Source of the DNA: Desertifilum tharense IPPAS B-1220
GTDB lineage: Bacteria > Cyanobacteriota > Cyanobacteriia > Cyanobacteriales > Desertifilaceae
Assembly (NCBI RefSeq): GCF_001746915.1
Contig: NZ_MJGC01000042.1
Span: 42,247 to 106,246 of the forward strand
DNA: 64,000 nucleotides
Direction: 5' to 3'
Part shown: one piece after another, positions 34,773 to 43,653 of the stretch
How positions within the stretch are numbered: the first letter of the stretch is position 1
Layout: each line of letters opens with the position of its first letter
Program-made: the position numbers and the translations under genes
Notes under the pieces: generated by a model
What the model saw: only the letters and a program-made list of their open reading frames with translations
Told to the model about the DNA's origin: nothing
Databases searched by the model: none

Positions 34773-35972
34773 ATGGACTTTGGTATCGGTTTTCTCTCCA
34801 ACAATGTCATGCTGCCGATCCTCGACTTCTTTTACGGGATCGTGCCAAGTTACGGATTAGCGATTGTGGCCCTAACGCTGGTCGTTCGCTTTGCCCTCTA
34901 TCCACTCAGCGCAGGTTCCATTCGCAGTATGCGACGCACGCGAGTGGTACAACCCTATCTGCAAAAGCGGCAAACCGAAATCCGCGAAAAATATAAAGAC
35001 GACCCCGCCAAACAACAAGAAGAACTGGGCAAACTCTTCAAAGAAGTTGGAAATCCGCTAGCCGGATGCGGCCCCTTGCTGCTGCAAATGCCCATCTTAT
35101 TTGCCTTATTTGCCACCCTACGCGGATCGCCGTTTTCGGATGTTAACTATAGCGTTAACGTTCAAATTTTTCCCCAAGAACAAATTGAACGCATTCAACC
35201 CCAAGCTTTTGCCACCAATCCTCAAAATATTTACGTCTCCGATGGGGTTCACGCCAAAGTTGCAGCCATTCTACCGGGCGGAAATAAGCTAGCGGTTGGG
35301 GAAAAAGCTCAAATTGAATTTCAGACCACCGAAGGCAAACCCTTAAAGCAAGTTGTTGCGGAGTATCCCGAAACCGAAATTCAACCGCGCTGGCAAGTGA
35401 CCAAAGGCGCAGACCGCGTAGAAATTGACGAGCAAGGCAATCTAATTGCGCTGCAACCCGGAGAAGCCACGATTCAAGGCACAGTTCCCGGACTCGCGGC
35501 CAATAAAGGATTTTTGTTTATTGATGCCTTGGGTCGCGTTGGTGCCTTTGACCCCGATGGCAAAATCCACTGGGATATTGTCGGGATGGTGCTATTCTTC
35601 GGGTTGAGTTTGTACGTCAACCAGATGCTATCCGGTCAAGGGGCGGGTAATGATGCCAACCCCCAACAGCAAACGGTGAATAAGATTACCCCGGTGATTT
35701 TCTCTGGGATGTTCTTGTTCTTCCCCCTACCGGCAGGGGTGCTAATGTATATGGCGATCGCCAACGTCTTCCAAACCGCCCAAACCTTCATCCTGTCCCG
35801 CGAACCCTTACCGGAAAACCTCCAGAAACTGGTGGAAGCCGAAGCCGCCAAAACCAAGGCAAACCAGAAAGTCAAAGACAAAGATAAAGACAAAGACTCA
35901 GACTCAGACCGCGAAGTGCTGCCATTTGAACCGAAGCGCTCTAAGAAGAAAGAGAAAGAGAAGAATGCTTGA
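34773..35972 (+). CDS. yidC: Membrane protein insertase YidC (with lumenal Ig-like insert)
   Basis: YidC inserts proteins into the plasma and thylakoid membranes. The 399-residue sequence begins near the first conserved helix ([21 protein letters not shown] with the conserved Arg). A cytoplasmic hairpin ([20 protein letters not shown]) and [13 protein letters not shown] follow. Between helices 2 and 3 a segment of about 125 residues includes a bacterial-Ig-like piece ending [20 protein letters not shown]. The C-terminal tail is strongly charged ([21 protein letters not shown]). The gene lies 178 bases after the PH gene and 8 bases before jag. Confidence 0.95.
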   Translation: MDFGIGFLSNNVMLPILDFFYGIVPSYGLAIVALTLVVRFALYPLSAGSIRSMRRTRVVQPYLQKRQTEIREKYKDDPAKQQEELGKLFKEVGNPLAGCGPLLLQMPILFALFATLRGSPFSDVNYSVNVQIFPQEQIERIQPQAFATNPQNIYVSDGVHAKVAAILPGGNKLAVGEKAQIEFQTTEGKPLKQVVAEYPETEIQPRWQVTKGADRVEIDEQGNLIALQPGEATIQGTVPGLAANKGFLFIDALGRVGAFDPDGKIHWDIVGMVLFFGLSLYVNQMLSGQGAGNDANPQQQTVNKITPVIFSGMFLFFPLPAGVLMYMAIANVFQTAQTFILSREPLPENLQKLVEAEAAKTKANQKVKDKDKDKDSDSDREVLPFEPKRSKKKEKEKNA

Positions 35973-35980
35973 GGGAAGCT

Positions 35981-36478
35981 ATGCCAGAAAACCAAATGCA
36001 ACGCGGTCAGCAGTGGCTAGAACAACTGCTCCAACAAGTCGGTTTACCGGCGGCGGTGAGTCCCCAAATTCAAACTCCCACCCCTGAGTTAGAAAGCTGC
36101 TGGCTCACCATCGACAGCCAACCCCTAACCCCCGAACAAATTCAACTTCTAATTGGTGCAGAAGGAACGGTCTTAGACTCCATTCAATATCTGGCCAACA
36201 CAATTCTCAATATCGGCCAGCCCCCAGAAGCACAACAAGCCTATACCATTGAATTAAATGGCTATCGCGCCCGCCGCCAAGCCGAACTGCAACGCCTCGC
36301 CGTGGAAGCAGCCGAACAAGTCCGAGCAACGGGAGTAGAGTTTGAAATGAAATCGCTTTCCTCCGCAGAACGGCGACAGGTTCATACCTTTCTCAAGGTC
36401 TATGAGGATATTGAAACCGAAAGTCGCGGTCGAGAGCCGGATCGACGCTTGGTGGTGCGGCGTTTAGTAAATAGTTAG
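35981..36478 (+). CDS. jag: Jag/KhpB-like R3H-domain RNA-binding protein
   Basis: This is a 165-residue protein. A central KH-like region (ELESCWLTIDS, LLIGAEGTVLDSIQYLANTIL) is followed by a C-terminal R3H domain (SLSSAERRQVHTFLKVYEDIETES; R and H of the R-x3-H motif visible). Family members bind RNA and are linked to cell division and envelope control. GAGG 6 bases upstream selects the ATG at 35981; a TTG at 35969 overlaps the yidC stop. It is encoded immediately after yidC, as in many bacteria. Confidence 0.9.
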   Translation: MPENQMQRGQQWLEQLLQQVGLPAAVSPQIQTPTPELESCWLTIDSQPLTPEQIQLLIGAEGTVLDSIQYLANTILNIGQPPEAQQAYTIELNGYRARRQAELQRLAVEAAEQVRATGVEFEMKSLSSAERRQVHTFLKVYEDIETESRGREPDRRLVVRRLVNS

Positions 36479-36487
36479 ACCGATCTC

Positions 36488-36508
36488 AGACGCGCCTAGA
36501 GCGCGTCT
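36488..36508. terminator. Hairpin after jag
   Basis: AGACGCGC-CTAGA-GCGCGTCT forms a strong 8-bp stem followed only by ATTTGT. It lies 10 bases after the jag stop and may be an attenuator or a weak terminator. Confidence 0.45.
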
Positions 36509-36546
36509 ATTTGTCGTAAGTTGCGGTTGTAGAGAGGCAAAAACGG

Positions 36547-37056
36547 ATGGAGGCAATCTACATTCCCCAGTTGGCTAAGGCTCTCGATGGCACAGAAGTC
36601 TTAGAGGTTAGAGAACATCTCCCCGATTTACAAACCCTGATGCCCGTTCAGGGCAAGCTGAAAGTAAAGCATTGCGGGAATTATTTAGAAGTCTCTGCCA
36701 GAGTAGAAACGATTATTACGCTGACGTGCGATCGCTGTTTGCAACAATACAACCATCGCCTGAAACTCAAAACCCGCGAATTGATTTGGTTAGAAGCATT
36801 GCCTGAAGAGCCGGGGTTAATTCCCCTAGAGCGGGAAGTCAGCTTAGAAGAATTGGTGGAAACCTTGCCCCCCCAAGGCTATTTCGATCCCGCCACTTGG
36901 CTGTACGAACAACTGTGTTTAGAATTACCCCATCGCCAATTGTGCGATGGCGCTTGCCCCGGTATCGCCCCGTCTGAGGATCGACCTGCCGAAATCACAA
37001 AACCCGTGGATCGACGTTGGGCGAGTCTCGAAGCCTTAAAAAATCAATTGCCCTAG
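36547..37056 (+). CDS. DUF177 / YceD-family protein
   Basis: This 169-residue protein of the YceD family is usually linked to 23S rRNA/ribosome metabolism and often sits next to rpmF. The family core is seen in VEVSAR-type strands, TCDRCLQQY, EEPGLIPLEREVSLEELVETLP, and the C-terminal LCDGACPG with Cys pairs that could bind zinc. Here it lies between jag and ycf46, with rpmF not in view. Its position in a ribosome-biogenesis cluster fits the family role. Confidence 0.88.
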   Translation: MEAIYIPQLAKALDGTEVLEVREHLPDLQTLMPVQGKLKVKHCGNYLEVSARVETIITLTCDRCLQQYNHRLKLKTRELIWLEALPEEPGLIPLEREVSLEELVETLPPQGYFDPATWLYEQLCLELPHRQLCDGACPGIAPSEDRPAEITKPVDRRWASLEALKNQLP

Positions 37057-37069
37057 TCTTGAAATATTC

Positions 37070-38581
37070 ATGAGCTTTCAACAGGAGTTTGAACTGCTAG
37101 TGCGATCGCGCTACCCCGTTATCTATATTCCCACAGCGGAAGAAGAACGGGTCGAAGGGGCGATCGCGCAATCCGCCAGCCGCTTAGGAAATCGCGGCAT
37201 CTATATTTGGGACTTTGTGGACGGCTATCAAGGCAACCCCAACGATACGGGATTTGGGCGGCGCAACCCCCTACAGGCGCTAGAATTTGTCGAAAAGTTG
37301 CCCGTTGATGCCCCCGCCATTTTCATCCTGCGCGACTTTCACCGCTTCTTAGACGATATTTCCATTGCCCGAAAACTGCGTAACTTATCGCGCCGTCTCA
37401 AATCTCAACCCAAAAATTTAGTGATTCTTTCGGCACAACTAGAAATTCCCTCAGATTTAAGCGAACTGATTAGCGTCTTAGAATTTCCCTTACCCGCCGC
37501 CGAAGAAATTCGCCTGGAAATTAGCCGCCTGTTAGGAGCTGTGGGCAAAGCTCTAGATGAAAAAAGCTTAGATGAAATTGTCCGTTCCTGCCAGGGTCTT
37601 TCGATTGACCGCATTCGGCGGGTTTTAGCCAAAGCGATCGCCACCCACGGGGAAGTCCGCCCCGAAGATGTGGAGCTGATCCTCGAAGAAAAGCGTCAAA
37701 CCATTCGCCAGACTCAAATTCTCGACTTTTATCCCACCCAAGCGGAAATTTCTGATATCGGTGGGTTAGAAAACCTCAAAGATTGGTTATTGCGGCGCGG
37801 CGGGGCCTTTTCTGAAAAAGCTAGAGCCTACGGCTTGCCCCATCCTCGCGGTTTATTGTTAGTCGGGATTCAAGGAACAGGTAAATCTTTAACCGCAAAA
37901 GCGATCGCCCATCACTGGCACCTTCCCCTATTGCGTTTAGATGTCGGTCGATTATTTGGCGGTTTAGTCGGAGAATCAGAATCTCGCACCCGACAGATGA
38001 TTCAACTTGCTGAAGCCCTCGCGCCCTGCGTTCTCTGGATTGATGAAATTGATAAAGCCTTTTCTGGCGTGGGCAGCAAAGGCGATGCAGGTACCGCTAA
38101 CCGCGTATTTGGCACCTTTATCACCTGGCTGGCTGAAAAAACCTCCCCCGTTTTTGTCGTCGCCACCGCCAACGATATCCAAGCCTTACCGCCGGAAATG
38201 CTCCGCAAAGGGCGCTTTGATGAAATCTTTTTTGTCGGCTTACCCAGTCAAGAAGAACGCCACGCGATCTTTTCAGTGCATTTGTCCCGATTGCGATCGC
38301 ACAATCTGAAAAATTACGATATCGAACGATTGGCTTACGAAACTCCCGATTTTTCTGGGGCAGAAATCGAACAAACCATTATCGAAGCCATGCACATCGG
38401 GTTTAGCCAAAATCGCGACTTTACCACCGATGATATCCTCGAAGCGGCGAGCCAAATGGTTCCCCTAGCCCGGACTGCCCAAGATCAAATCCGCTTTTTA
38501 CAAGATTGGGCTGCCGCCGGGAAAGCCCGTTTAGCTTCGCGACAAACTAGCCTGAAAACCTCAATTGGACGGCAATTCTAG
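37070..38581 (+). CDS. ycf46: Ycf46-type AAA+ ATPase
   Basis: This is a 503-residue AAA+ protein. An N-terminal, degenerate ATPase-like domain (1-220: [16 protein letters not shown]) precedes one active AAA module. That module has Walker A GIQGTGKS (near 266), Walker [12 protein letters not shown], sensor 1 VVATAND, and arginine finger [11 protein letters not shown]. It matches chloroplast/cyanobacterial Ycf46. A Synechocystis Ycf46 has been linked to CO2-dependent photosynthesis regulation (recalled from literature). It follows the DUF177 gene by 13 bases. A paralog of identical length lies at 43654-45165. Confidence 0.9.
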   Translation: MSFQQEFELLVRSRYPVIYIPTAEEERVEGAIAQSASRLGNRGIYIWDFVDGYQGNPNDTGFGRRNPLQALEFVEKLPVDAPAIFILRDFHRFLDDISIARKLRNLSRRLKSQPKNLVILSAQLEIPSDLSELISVLEFPLPAAEEIRLEISRLLGAVGKALDEKSLDEIVRSCQGLSIDRIRRVLAKAIATHGEVRPEDVELILEEKRQTIRQTQILDFYPTQAEISDIGGLENLKDWLLRRGGAFSEKARAYGLPHPRGLLLVGIQGTGKSLTAKAIAHHWHLPLLRLDVGRLFGGLVGESESRTRQMIQLAEALAPCVLWIDEIDKAFSGVGSKGDAGTANRVFGTFITWLAEKTSPVFVVATANDIQALPPEMLRKGRFDEIFFVGLPSQEERHAIFSVHLSRLRSHNLKNYDIERLAYETPDFSGAEIEQTIIEAMHIGFSQNRDFTTDDILEAASQMVPLARTAQDQIRFLQDWAAAGKARLASRQTSLKTSIGRQF

Positions 38582-38599
38582 GGAGGTTGAATTCTCAAA

Positions 38600-39052
38600 A
38601 TGCTATCTGCAATCTTAAAGTTTATCCTCGGCGTGTTCTTCGCCTTAGCGTTACTGCTCGCGGGCAGCGTCGCCGCCGCTCGCTATTTCATCACCAAGAT
38701 GACTGCACCCCCGCCCAGACCTGTTTTCGCCAACGATCGGCCGGCTGCCCTTCAGAGCGCAGTTGCAGGTCAAAGCGCACCCGCCTCTTCTGCCGCTCAA
38801 CCTGCTCCGGCGGCTGCTCCGGCTCCCAAACCTTTACCCGATGGAGCCTTTGAAGCGCGGGTCATTTGGCCCGATGGCTTAATCTTACGCGAGGCTTCAG
38901 GGCCTGATGCCAACCGCGTCGGGGGCGTGGGCTATAACGAGCGCGTCATTGTTCTCCAAGAAAGTGGCGATAAAGCTTGGCAAAAAATCCGTCTGAACGG
39001 CAGCGAACAAGAAGGTTGGGTGAAAGCGGGCAACCTGGAAAGAATTAACTAA
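38600..39052 (+). CDS. SH3-domain exported protein
   Basis: This 150-residue protein has an N-terminal membrane anchor or uncleaved signal (FILGVFFALALLLAGSVAAARYF), an Ala/Pro-rich linker (about 35-80) and a C-terminal bacterial SH3 domain (LILREASGPDANRVGGVGYNERVIVLQES, WQKIRL, GWVKAGNL). Family knowledge: such SH3 domains bind peptidoglycan stems. AGGGAGG lies 13 bases upstream of the ATG. It follows ycf46 by 18 bases and may be cotranscribed. Confidence 0.78.
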   Translation: MLSAILKFILGVFFALALLLAGSVAAARYFITKMTAPPPRPVFANDRPAALQSAVAGQSAPASSAAQPAPAAAPAPKPLPDGAFEARVIWPDGLILREASGPDANRVGGVGYNERVIVLQESGDKAWQKIRLNGSEQEGWVKAGNLERIN

Positions 39053-39195
39053 ACTTAGAACTTGGACGCTTGGATATTAAGAAAGTTAGCCAAGTTTAAA
39101 CCTTAGTTGCAATATTTGCTTTGAACGATGGCAGCAAGAAGCCCCCAGTGTAAGCTGATGAGGTTTGAGCAATAATATGGTCATTGATTGCCCTT

Positions 39196-39369
39196 ATGTA
39201 CGGTAATCGTTCTCGCAAAAATCTCTTAGAATCAGTGGTAACGGCTGGCTTAGGTGCTGGCATTGTCACCTCTTTTGCCATCAGTCAAGGACAACATCCG
39301 TTGTTAGCCTTTATTATTACCGGGTTTGCGATTGTCATTTCCTTAATGGTCGATCGACTGTTGAATTAG
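39196..39369 (+). CDS. Small membrane protein, function unknown
   Basis: This 57-residue protein has a basic start (MYGNRSRKNLLE) and two hydrophobic helices (VVTAGLGAGIVTSFAIS and LLAFIITGFAIVISLMV) with a short loop and ending in DRLLN. It looks like a two-span membrane hairpin. A TTG four codons upstream is an alternative start. No family was recognised. Confidence 0.6.
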   Translation: MYGNRSRKNLLESVVTAGLGAGIVTSFAISQGQHPLLAFIITGFAIVISLMVDRLLN

Positions 39370-39545
39370 ATTTCAATGTTGAAGTTAAACGAATGGGGGC
39401 TGGTATTTCCTAAAATTGGGAGAGCGACCAGCCTCTTTTATGAAAACTCCTCTAAAAATAGAGGAAATTATCCAACAAGTCGCCTAAAATAACAGCCAAA
39501 GTCCATAGGACTCGAATCGAGATCTTGACAACTGGGTAAGAAGCG

Positions 39546-40913
39546 ATGGAATCATTAGCCTACTTATATGTAGCCCTCAATTACGAAGCACCTGAACCGG
39601 AGTTAAACCTGAAAGCCTTGCCTTGCTTGAGGAGTAGCTCTACTTTTGCCCTTCAGTTACTCGTTGCTAGCGTTTTTGTAGGATTGAGTAGTAGTGCTAG
39701 TTATGCAAATTCTCTCCAGCGAGGGATGTCTGGCCCGGAGGTGATGGCATTACAAGAAAAGTTGCAGGCGTTGGGTTATTTTGAGCCTTGTCCGACTGGG
39801 TATTTTGGCGAAGCCACCCAAGAAGCGGCTCAACGGTTTCAGCGCGATCGCGGTTTAACTGCTGATGGTGTCGTGGGTTCGCAAACCCAATCCGCTTTAG
39901 CCAGCAACAGTACGGCGCAACGTTCGCCTCAAGCCTCCCCTTCATCCTCAGTTTTTGATACCAGTTCCTTCACAGCGCCAACCGCCACATCCTCACCGAC
40001 TCCCCAAACCCAAAATTTCGACTCTCCATCCTTTACCACCCGAACTCCCACTCCGCAAACCCAAAATTTCGATTCCCCATCCTTTACCCCCCAAACGCCC
40101 ACTCCCACCCCAACCTTTGACAGCAGACCTTCCACCCCACCCGCTCAAAGTTCAACCTTCGACACTCGACCCTTTACCGGCTCAACTGAAACGCCACAAG
40201 CGATCGAAACCCCCTCAACTGCTCCATCGCGCCGAGTTAGTGAGGTTCCTAGTTCTAGCCGAATGTTACGCTTAGGCGATCGCGCTCCGGAAGTCGGAAC
40301 GTTACAAAATGCTTTGCGTCAAGCCGGGTTTTACCACGGGGAAACCAGCGGTTACTTTGACGCGGCTACCGAAGAAGCCGTCATCTACTTTCAACAAGCC
40401 TCTGGACTCAGCGCAGATGGCATTATTGGCCCGCAAACCCGCAGCCTCCTGCTCTCGCAAAGTACCCCCTCTACCTCAACGCCTGCAACCTCTACAAGTC
40501 GCAGCATCTTGCGCCACGGTGAAAGCGGCGAGGCGGTGACGCACTTGCAGCAAGCCTTAACGGCGGCGGGATTTTATGATGGGCCAATTACGGGCTATTT
40601 TGGCAGCCTCACAGAAGCCGCACTCGTGGACTTTCAGCAAGCCAAGGGGATTAATGCGGATGGCATTGCAGGCCCGGCGACCCAATCTGCCTTGATGAAT
40701 TATAGTTCCTCTGCCAGCGCCGCTAGTTATAGTGCGGGTCGGAACTTTTACGACGAGTTCAGCGTCCTACAACTCCAAGAACGATTGCAAGCTCGCGGCT
40801 TATATGCCGGTTCGCTAGATGGCATTGATGGTCCAATGACTCAAGCCGCCGTTGAAGCCGCCACACAGCGCTATCTCGTCAGCGAAAGCGAAATTCGCAA
40901 TGGACGCTTTTAA
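39546..40913 (+). CDS. Secreted protein with four peptidoglycan-binding domains
   Basis: This 455-residue protein has an extended N-terminus MESLAYLYVALNYEAP and then a hydrophobic signal core (about 35-52). PG_binding_1 domains sit at about 57-115, 240-302 and 318-382, with a fourth degenerate one at about 400-445. Each has the G-x-EVxxLQ...GY-FG-T-AAxxFQ...G-DGxxGxxT pattern. A Ser/Thr/Pro linker (120-235) holds three near-copies of TPQTQNFDSPSFT. It likely binds the cell wall. No hydrolase domain is present. A related gene follows at 41031 and shares the N-terminal motif. Confidence 0.88.
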   Translation: MESLAYLYVALNYEAPEPELNLKALPCLRSSSTFALQLLVASVFVGLSSSASYANSLQRGMSGPEVMALQEKLQALGYFEPCPTGYFGEATQEAAQRFQRDRGLTADGVVGSQTQSALASNSTAQRSPQASPSSSVFDTSSFTAPTATSSPTPQTQNFDSPSFTTRTPTPQTQNFDSPSFTPQTPTPTPTFDSRPSTPPAQSSTFDTRPFTGSTETPQAIETPSTAPSRRVSEVPSSSRMLRLGDRAPEVGTLQNALRQAGFYHGETSGYFDAATEEAVIYFQQASGLSADGIIGPQTRSLLLSQSTPSTSTPATSTSRSILRHGESGEAVTHLQQALTAAGFYDGPITGYFGSLTEAALVDFQQAKGINADGIAGPATQSALMNYSSSASAASYSAGRNFYDEFSVLQLQERLQARGLYAGSLDGIDGPMTQAAVEAATQRYLVSESEIRNGRF

Positions 40914-41030
40914 AGCTGGATCTCTCCGTAGAATAACTGAGAGGCGAGGTTCTAAAATAGCGACAAAAGCTCGGCTGAGGTCGCATAATTGAGGAATTGA
41001 CCGGGCAAACCGCTATTTTTTTAAGAGATT

Positions 41031-42236
41031 ATGGACTTTTTAGCGTATACGTACTCGGCTCTGGCTTACGAAGATCCGTCAGTCAGTACGGTTCAATTGA
41101 ACTGGAAACAGTTTTCTCATAAAATTGCCCTATGGCTGCTGTCGGTTTTGAGCGCGATCGCGATCGGTGAGGTCTATCGCCCCGCCTTTGCCCAAGTGAT
41201 TTATCGGACGCTGCAATTTGGTCAAAGCGGGACAGATGTTGAGCTAGTTCAGCTTTGTTTGCTGGAGTTGGGCTATTTTGGCGGCCCGGTTACAGGACGG
41301 TTTGAGGCATCCACGCGCGATGCAGTCCGCAATTTTAAGTTTGCCAACCGCGATCTCTTTCCGGTAAATGATATTGTCGATCCGGAAACAGCAGCATTTC
41401 TCTTTGACAGATGTCCTCAACTCACGGCGTTCGATCGCGTTAGGATTAGTCCAACTCCTCAACCGATTGCTCCCCCTCCACCCCCAGGTGTTACGGGCAA
41501 CTTTGGTAATGAACTTCGGTTTGGCGATCGCGGGCCGGAAGTCACTCGCCTACAAACCTTGTTGAGAAATGCGGGGTTTAATCCAGGTGACATTGATGGG
41601 ATTTTTGGTCCCAATACCCAAGCTGCCTTATTCGATTTTCAGCGGACTTTTGGTTTATTCCAAAGCGGTATTTACGATCTCTCCACTCAGCAAGCTTTAG
41701 AAAGAAGAACTGTACCCCCTACTGCATCACGTCCTCAAACGACTACTACATTCAGAACGCTACAACGAGGCGATACAGGCCCAGAAGTTTTCGATCTGCA
41801 AACGCGCTTGCAAGAGGCGAGTCGCCGTTTTGCCAATCCTCGTTTCGATCCAGGGGTTGCAGATAGTATTTTTGGCGCTCGCACAGAAGAAGCAGTTCGC
41901 CAATATCAGCTTGCCTTTGGGTTTCAACCTGCTAATGGGGTTGCTCGACCGGATCTGATCGCCGATCTAAGAGGCATCAATGTTGCCGAACGACCGGCTA
42001 GAGGCCCCCAACGCTATGTAGTTGTGGTTCCCGGACGCAGTACCGATCGCTTGCTGCGAGTGCGCGAAGTCTTCCAAGGGGCTAGGGTTTTTGCCGATCG
42101 CAGAGGCAGCTACGTGTATGCGGGAGGGTATCAAAATCGTAACGAAGCTGAAAGCATGTCCTTTTCATTAAAAGCCAGAGGTCTTGATGCCAGAGTAGAC
42201 TTTATGCCCGATCCAGTGCTGGGGTTACTCAATTAA
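41031..42236 (+). CDS. Secreted protein with peptidoglycan-binding domains and SPOR-like C-terminus
   Basis: This is a 401-residue protein. It opens with MDFLAYTYSALAYEDP, a near match to the preceding gene's N-terminus, then a signal core IALWLLSVLSAIAIGEVY. Three PG_binding_1-like domains follow (about 60-130, 160-222, 238-310). The C-terminal 75 residues (YVVVVPG...VFADRRGSYVYAGGYQNRNEAE) resemble a SPOR domain, which binds denuded glycan at septa. The 3' end overlaps the convergent phosphatase gene by 8 bases. A role in wall structure or division is inferred. Confidence 0.85.
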   Translation: MDFLAYTYSALAYEDPSVSTVQLNWKQFSHKIALWLLSVLSAIAIGEVYRPAFAQVIYRTLQFGQSGTDVELVQLCLLELGYFGGPVTGRFEASTRDAVRNFKFANRDLFPVNDIVDPETAAFLFDRCPQLTAFDRVRISPTPQPIAPPPPPGVTGNFGNELRFGDRGPEVTRLQTLLRNAGFNPGDIDGIFGPNTQAALFDFQRTFGLFQSGIYDLSTQQALERRTVPPTASRPQTTTTFRTLQRGDTGPEVFDLQTRLQEASRRFANPRFDPGVADSIFGARTEEAVRQYQLAFGFQPANGVARPDLIADLRGINVAERPARGPQRYVVVVPGRSTDRLLRVREVFQGARVFADRRGSYVYAGGYQNRNEAESMSFSLKARGLDARVDFMPDPVLGLLN

Positions 42237-43074
42237 CAGAGGCGATCGCGCTTTGCAATTTTGGTCGGAGGGCTTCTACATACTCCGGCCAACCAATAAT
42301 AATCGGTTGATAATGCGCCAAGGTATCCGGGTGAATCGCATCGGGGTGGAAGCTTAAGGGATTTCCTTCTAAGTCGCAACACACCAAACCCGCCGCTTTG
42401 GCGATCGCCACCGGCCCCACCGTATCCCAGAGTTTAACGCGACCATTGAGATACACATACAAACCCGCCCGACCGCAAACCACTTCCATCACCTTGAGAC
42501 CAAAGCTGCCCAGCGAGTAAAATTTTAACTCTGGTAGGATTTGGGCGATCGCCTCTCCAAAATTCGCCTGGTCTTTATCCCCCAAAAGCATTGAAGCGGC
42601 GAACGGGGAACCGATGGGAGGAACCGCCGCGATCGGTTGTCTGGCATTCTCTCCTTGAACCTGCCACACCCCCCACCCCGGCCCGCCCGCATAGAGGGTA
42701 TCCGTTGCCGGTGCATATATCCAACCCGCACTCGGTTGAGCATCCTGCAACAGGCCAACCATCACTGCATAGCTTTGTTCGCCTTGAATAAAATCTTCTG
42801 TCCCATCTAAGGGGTCGATCAGCCACAAACGCGAATAGCTTTCGTGGAAGAGCTTTCGCGATCGCGCATTTTCTTCTGTAATCGCCCCATCGTGGGGAAA
42901 CATCTCCTGAAACGCTGCCGCTAGCTGCCGATCGAGCAAGCGGTCAATGTCGGTCACGTAGTCTCCGGGTCCTTTTTGCTCAATCGCAAATTGCTGCAAG
43001 ACTAGCGACTGAATCTGTTGACCGCATTGGCGGAGTACCGATTGAATTTGGCGATCGCAAGCAAGAATGTTCAT
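42229..43074 (-). CDS. Inositol monophosphatase-family phosphatase (CysQ-like)
   Basis: This 281-residue metal-dependent phosphatase has the family signatures YVTDIDRLLDR, AITEENA (metal Glu), WLIDPLDGTEDF and the C-terminal WDTVGPVAIAKAAG. The fold covers inositol monophosphatase, fructose-1,6-bisphosphatase and 3'(2'),5'-bisphosphate nucleotidase. The sequence looks closest to the CysQ (PAP phosphatase) branch, but the substrate is not certain. It lies downstream of a strong terminator at 43091-43122, so it is transcribed separately from the DUF1257 gene. Confidence 0.88.
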   Translation of the reverse strand: MNILACDRQIQSVLRQCGQQIQSLVLQQFAIEQKGPGDYVTDIDRLLDRQLAAAFQEMFPHDGAITEENARSRKLFHESYSRLWLIDPLDGTEDFIQGEQSYAVMVGLLQDAQPSAGWIYAPATDTLYAGGPGWGVWQVQGENARQPIAAVPPIGSPFAASMLLGDKDQANFGEAIAQILPELKFYSLGSFGLKVMEVVCGRAGLYVYLNGRVKLWDTVGPVAIAKAAGLVCCDLEGNPLSFHPDAIHPDTLAHYQPIIIGWPEYVEALRPKLQSAIASVN

Positions 43075-43090
43075 CCCTAGAATGTAACAG

Positions 43091-43122
43091 AAAAACGGGC
43101 TAACCTGAATCAGGTTAACCCG
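43091..43122 (-). terminator. Rho-independent terminator after the DUF1257 gene
   Basis: On the minus strand CGGGTTAACCTG-ATT-CAGGTTAGCCCG forms a 12-bp stem (one mismatch) followed by TTTTTCTG. It ends the RHH-AAA-DUF1257 unit and lies just before the phosphatase start. Confidence 0.88.
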
Positions 43123-43147
43123 CCAGCTTGGGAACGCGCTATAGAAA

Positions 43148-43501
43148 CTACTTTTGTAAAACGAGTTTGACGTTAGCGTTTTGCAAACCAGGACGCTTGA
43201 CTTCAGCCAAGGTCTTATTCACTGCATACTTCTGATTAATGGAGTTGATCAGTTCGGTTTGATTGTGCTTCTTAGCAACACCCCACAGGTCAGCAATCAG
43301 GTCAAAGGAACCATCAGCATTGCGAGACCAACCGAGGTCATATTCGCCTTCGAGAACAGCAACGATATCAGAACGAACGCGTTGGCCGTTGTAACCGCGA
43401 ACATCTGCTTCCGTTTTCACGGTGATGCCCAGATCGCGCAAAGAAGCTTTCAGGATTTCAGCATCAGTGATTTTGGTCCGCAGAGTGCTAAAGTGAGACA
43501 T
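43148..43501 (-). CDS. DUF1257 (Ycf35-related) protein
   Basis: This 117-residue protein has the family start MSHFSTLRTKI, then VRGYNGQR, a D-x-GWxRNxDGSFDLIADLWG core and a C-terminal NQKYAVNKTLAEV stretch. DUF1257 includes chloroplast Ycf35; the function is unknown. GGAGG 8 bases upstream gives a clear start. It follows the AAA gene by about 150 bases containing two hairpins. It resembles the Synechocystis stress-responsive slr0373/slr0374/slr0376 group (recalled, not searched). Confidence 0.88.
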   Translation of the reverse strand: MSHFSTLRTKITDAEILKASLRDLGITVKTEADVRGYNGQRVRSDIVAVLEGEYDLGWSRNADGSFDLIADLWGVAKKHNQTELINSINQKYAVNKTLAEVKRPGLQNANVKLVLQK

Positions 43502-43600
43502 TGGGATTTCCTCCAGTAGAAATTAAAGAGAAACGACAACTTGGTTTTTGGGAATACACCGGGTCAGCTTGGGTTAGTCACCCCGGCGTTTATTTCGACT

Positions 43601-43645
43601 GCTAGCACGAGGCTAGCCTTTGCCTTCCTGTGGGAAGCAGGAAGG
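43601..43645 (-). other. Two intercistronic hairpins between AAA and DUF1257 genes
   Basis: On the minus strand CCTTCCTG-CTTCCCA-CAGGAAGG (43623-43645) is followed by GCTAGC-CTCGT-GCTAGC (43601-43617). Neither has a U-tract, so they are more likely mRNA-processing or stability elements than terminators. Confidence 0.5.
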
Positions 43646-43653
43646 AAAGCTTT

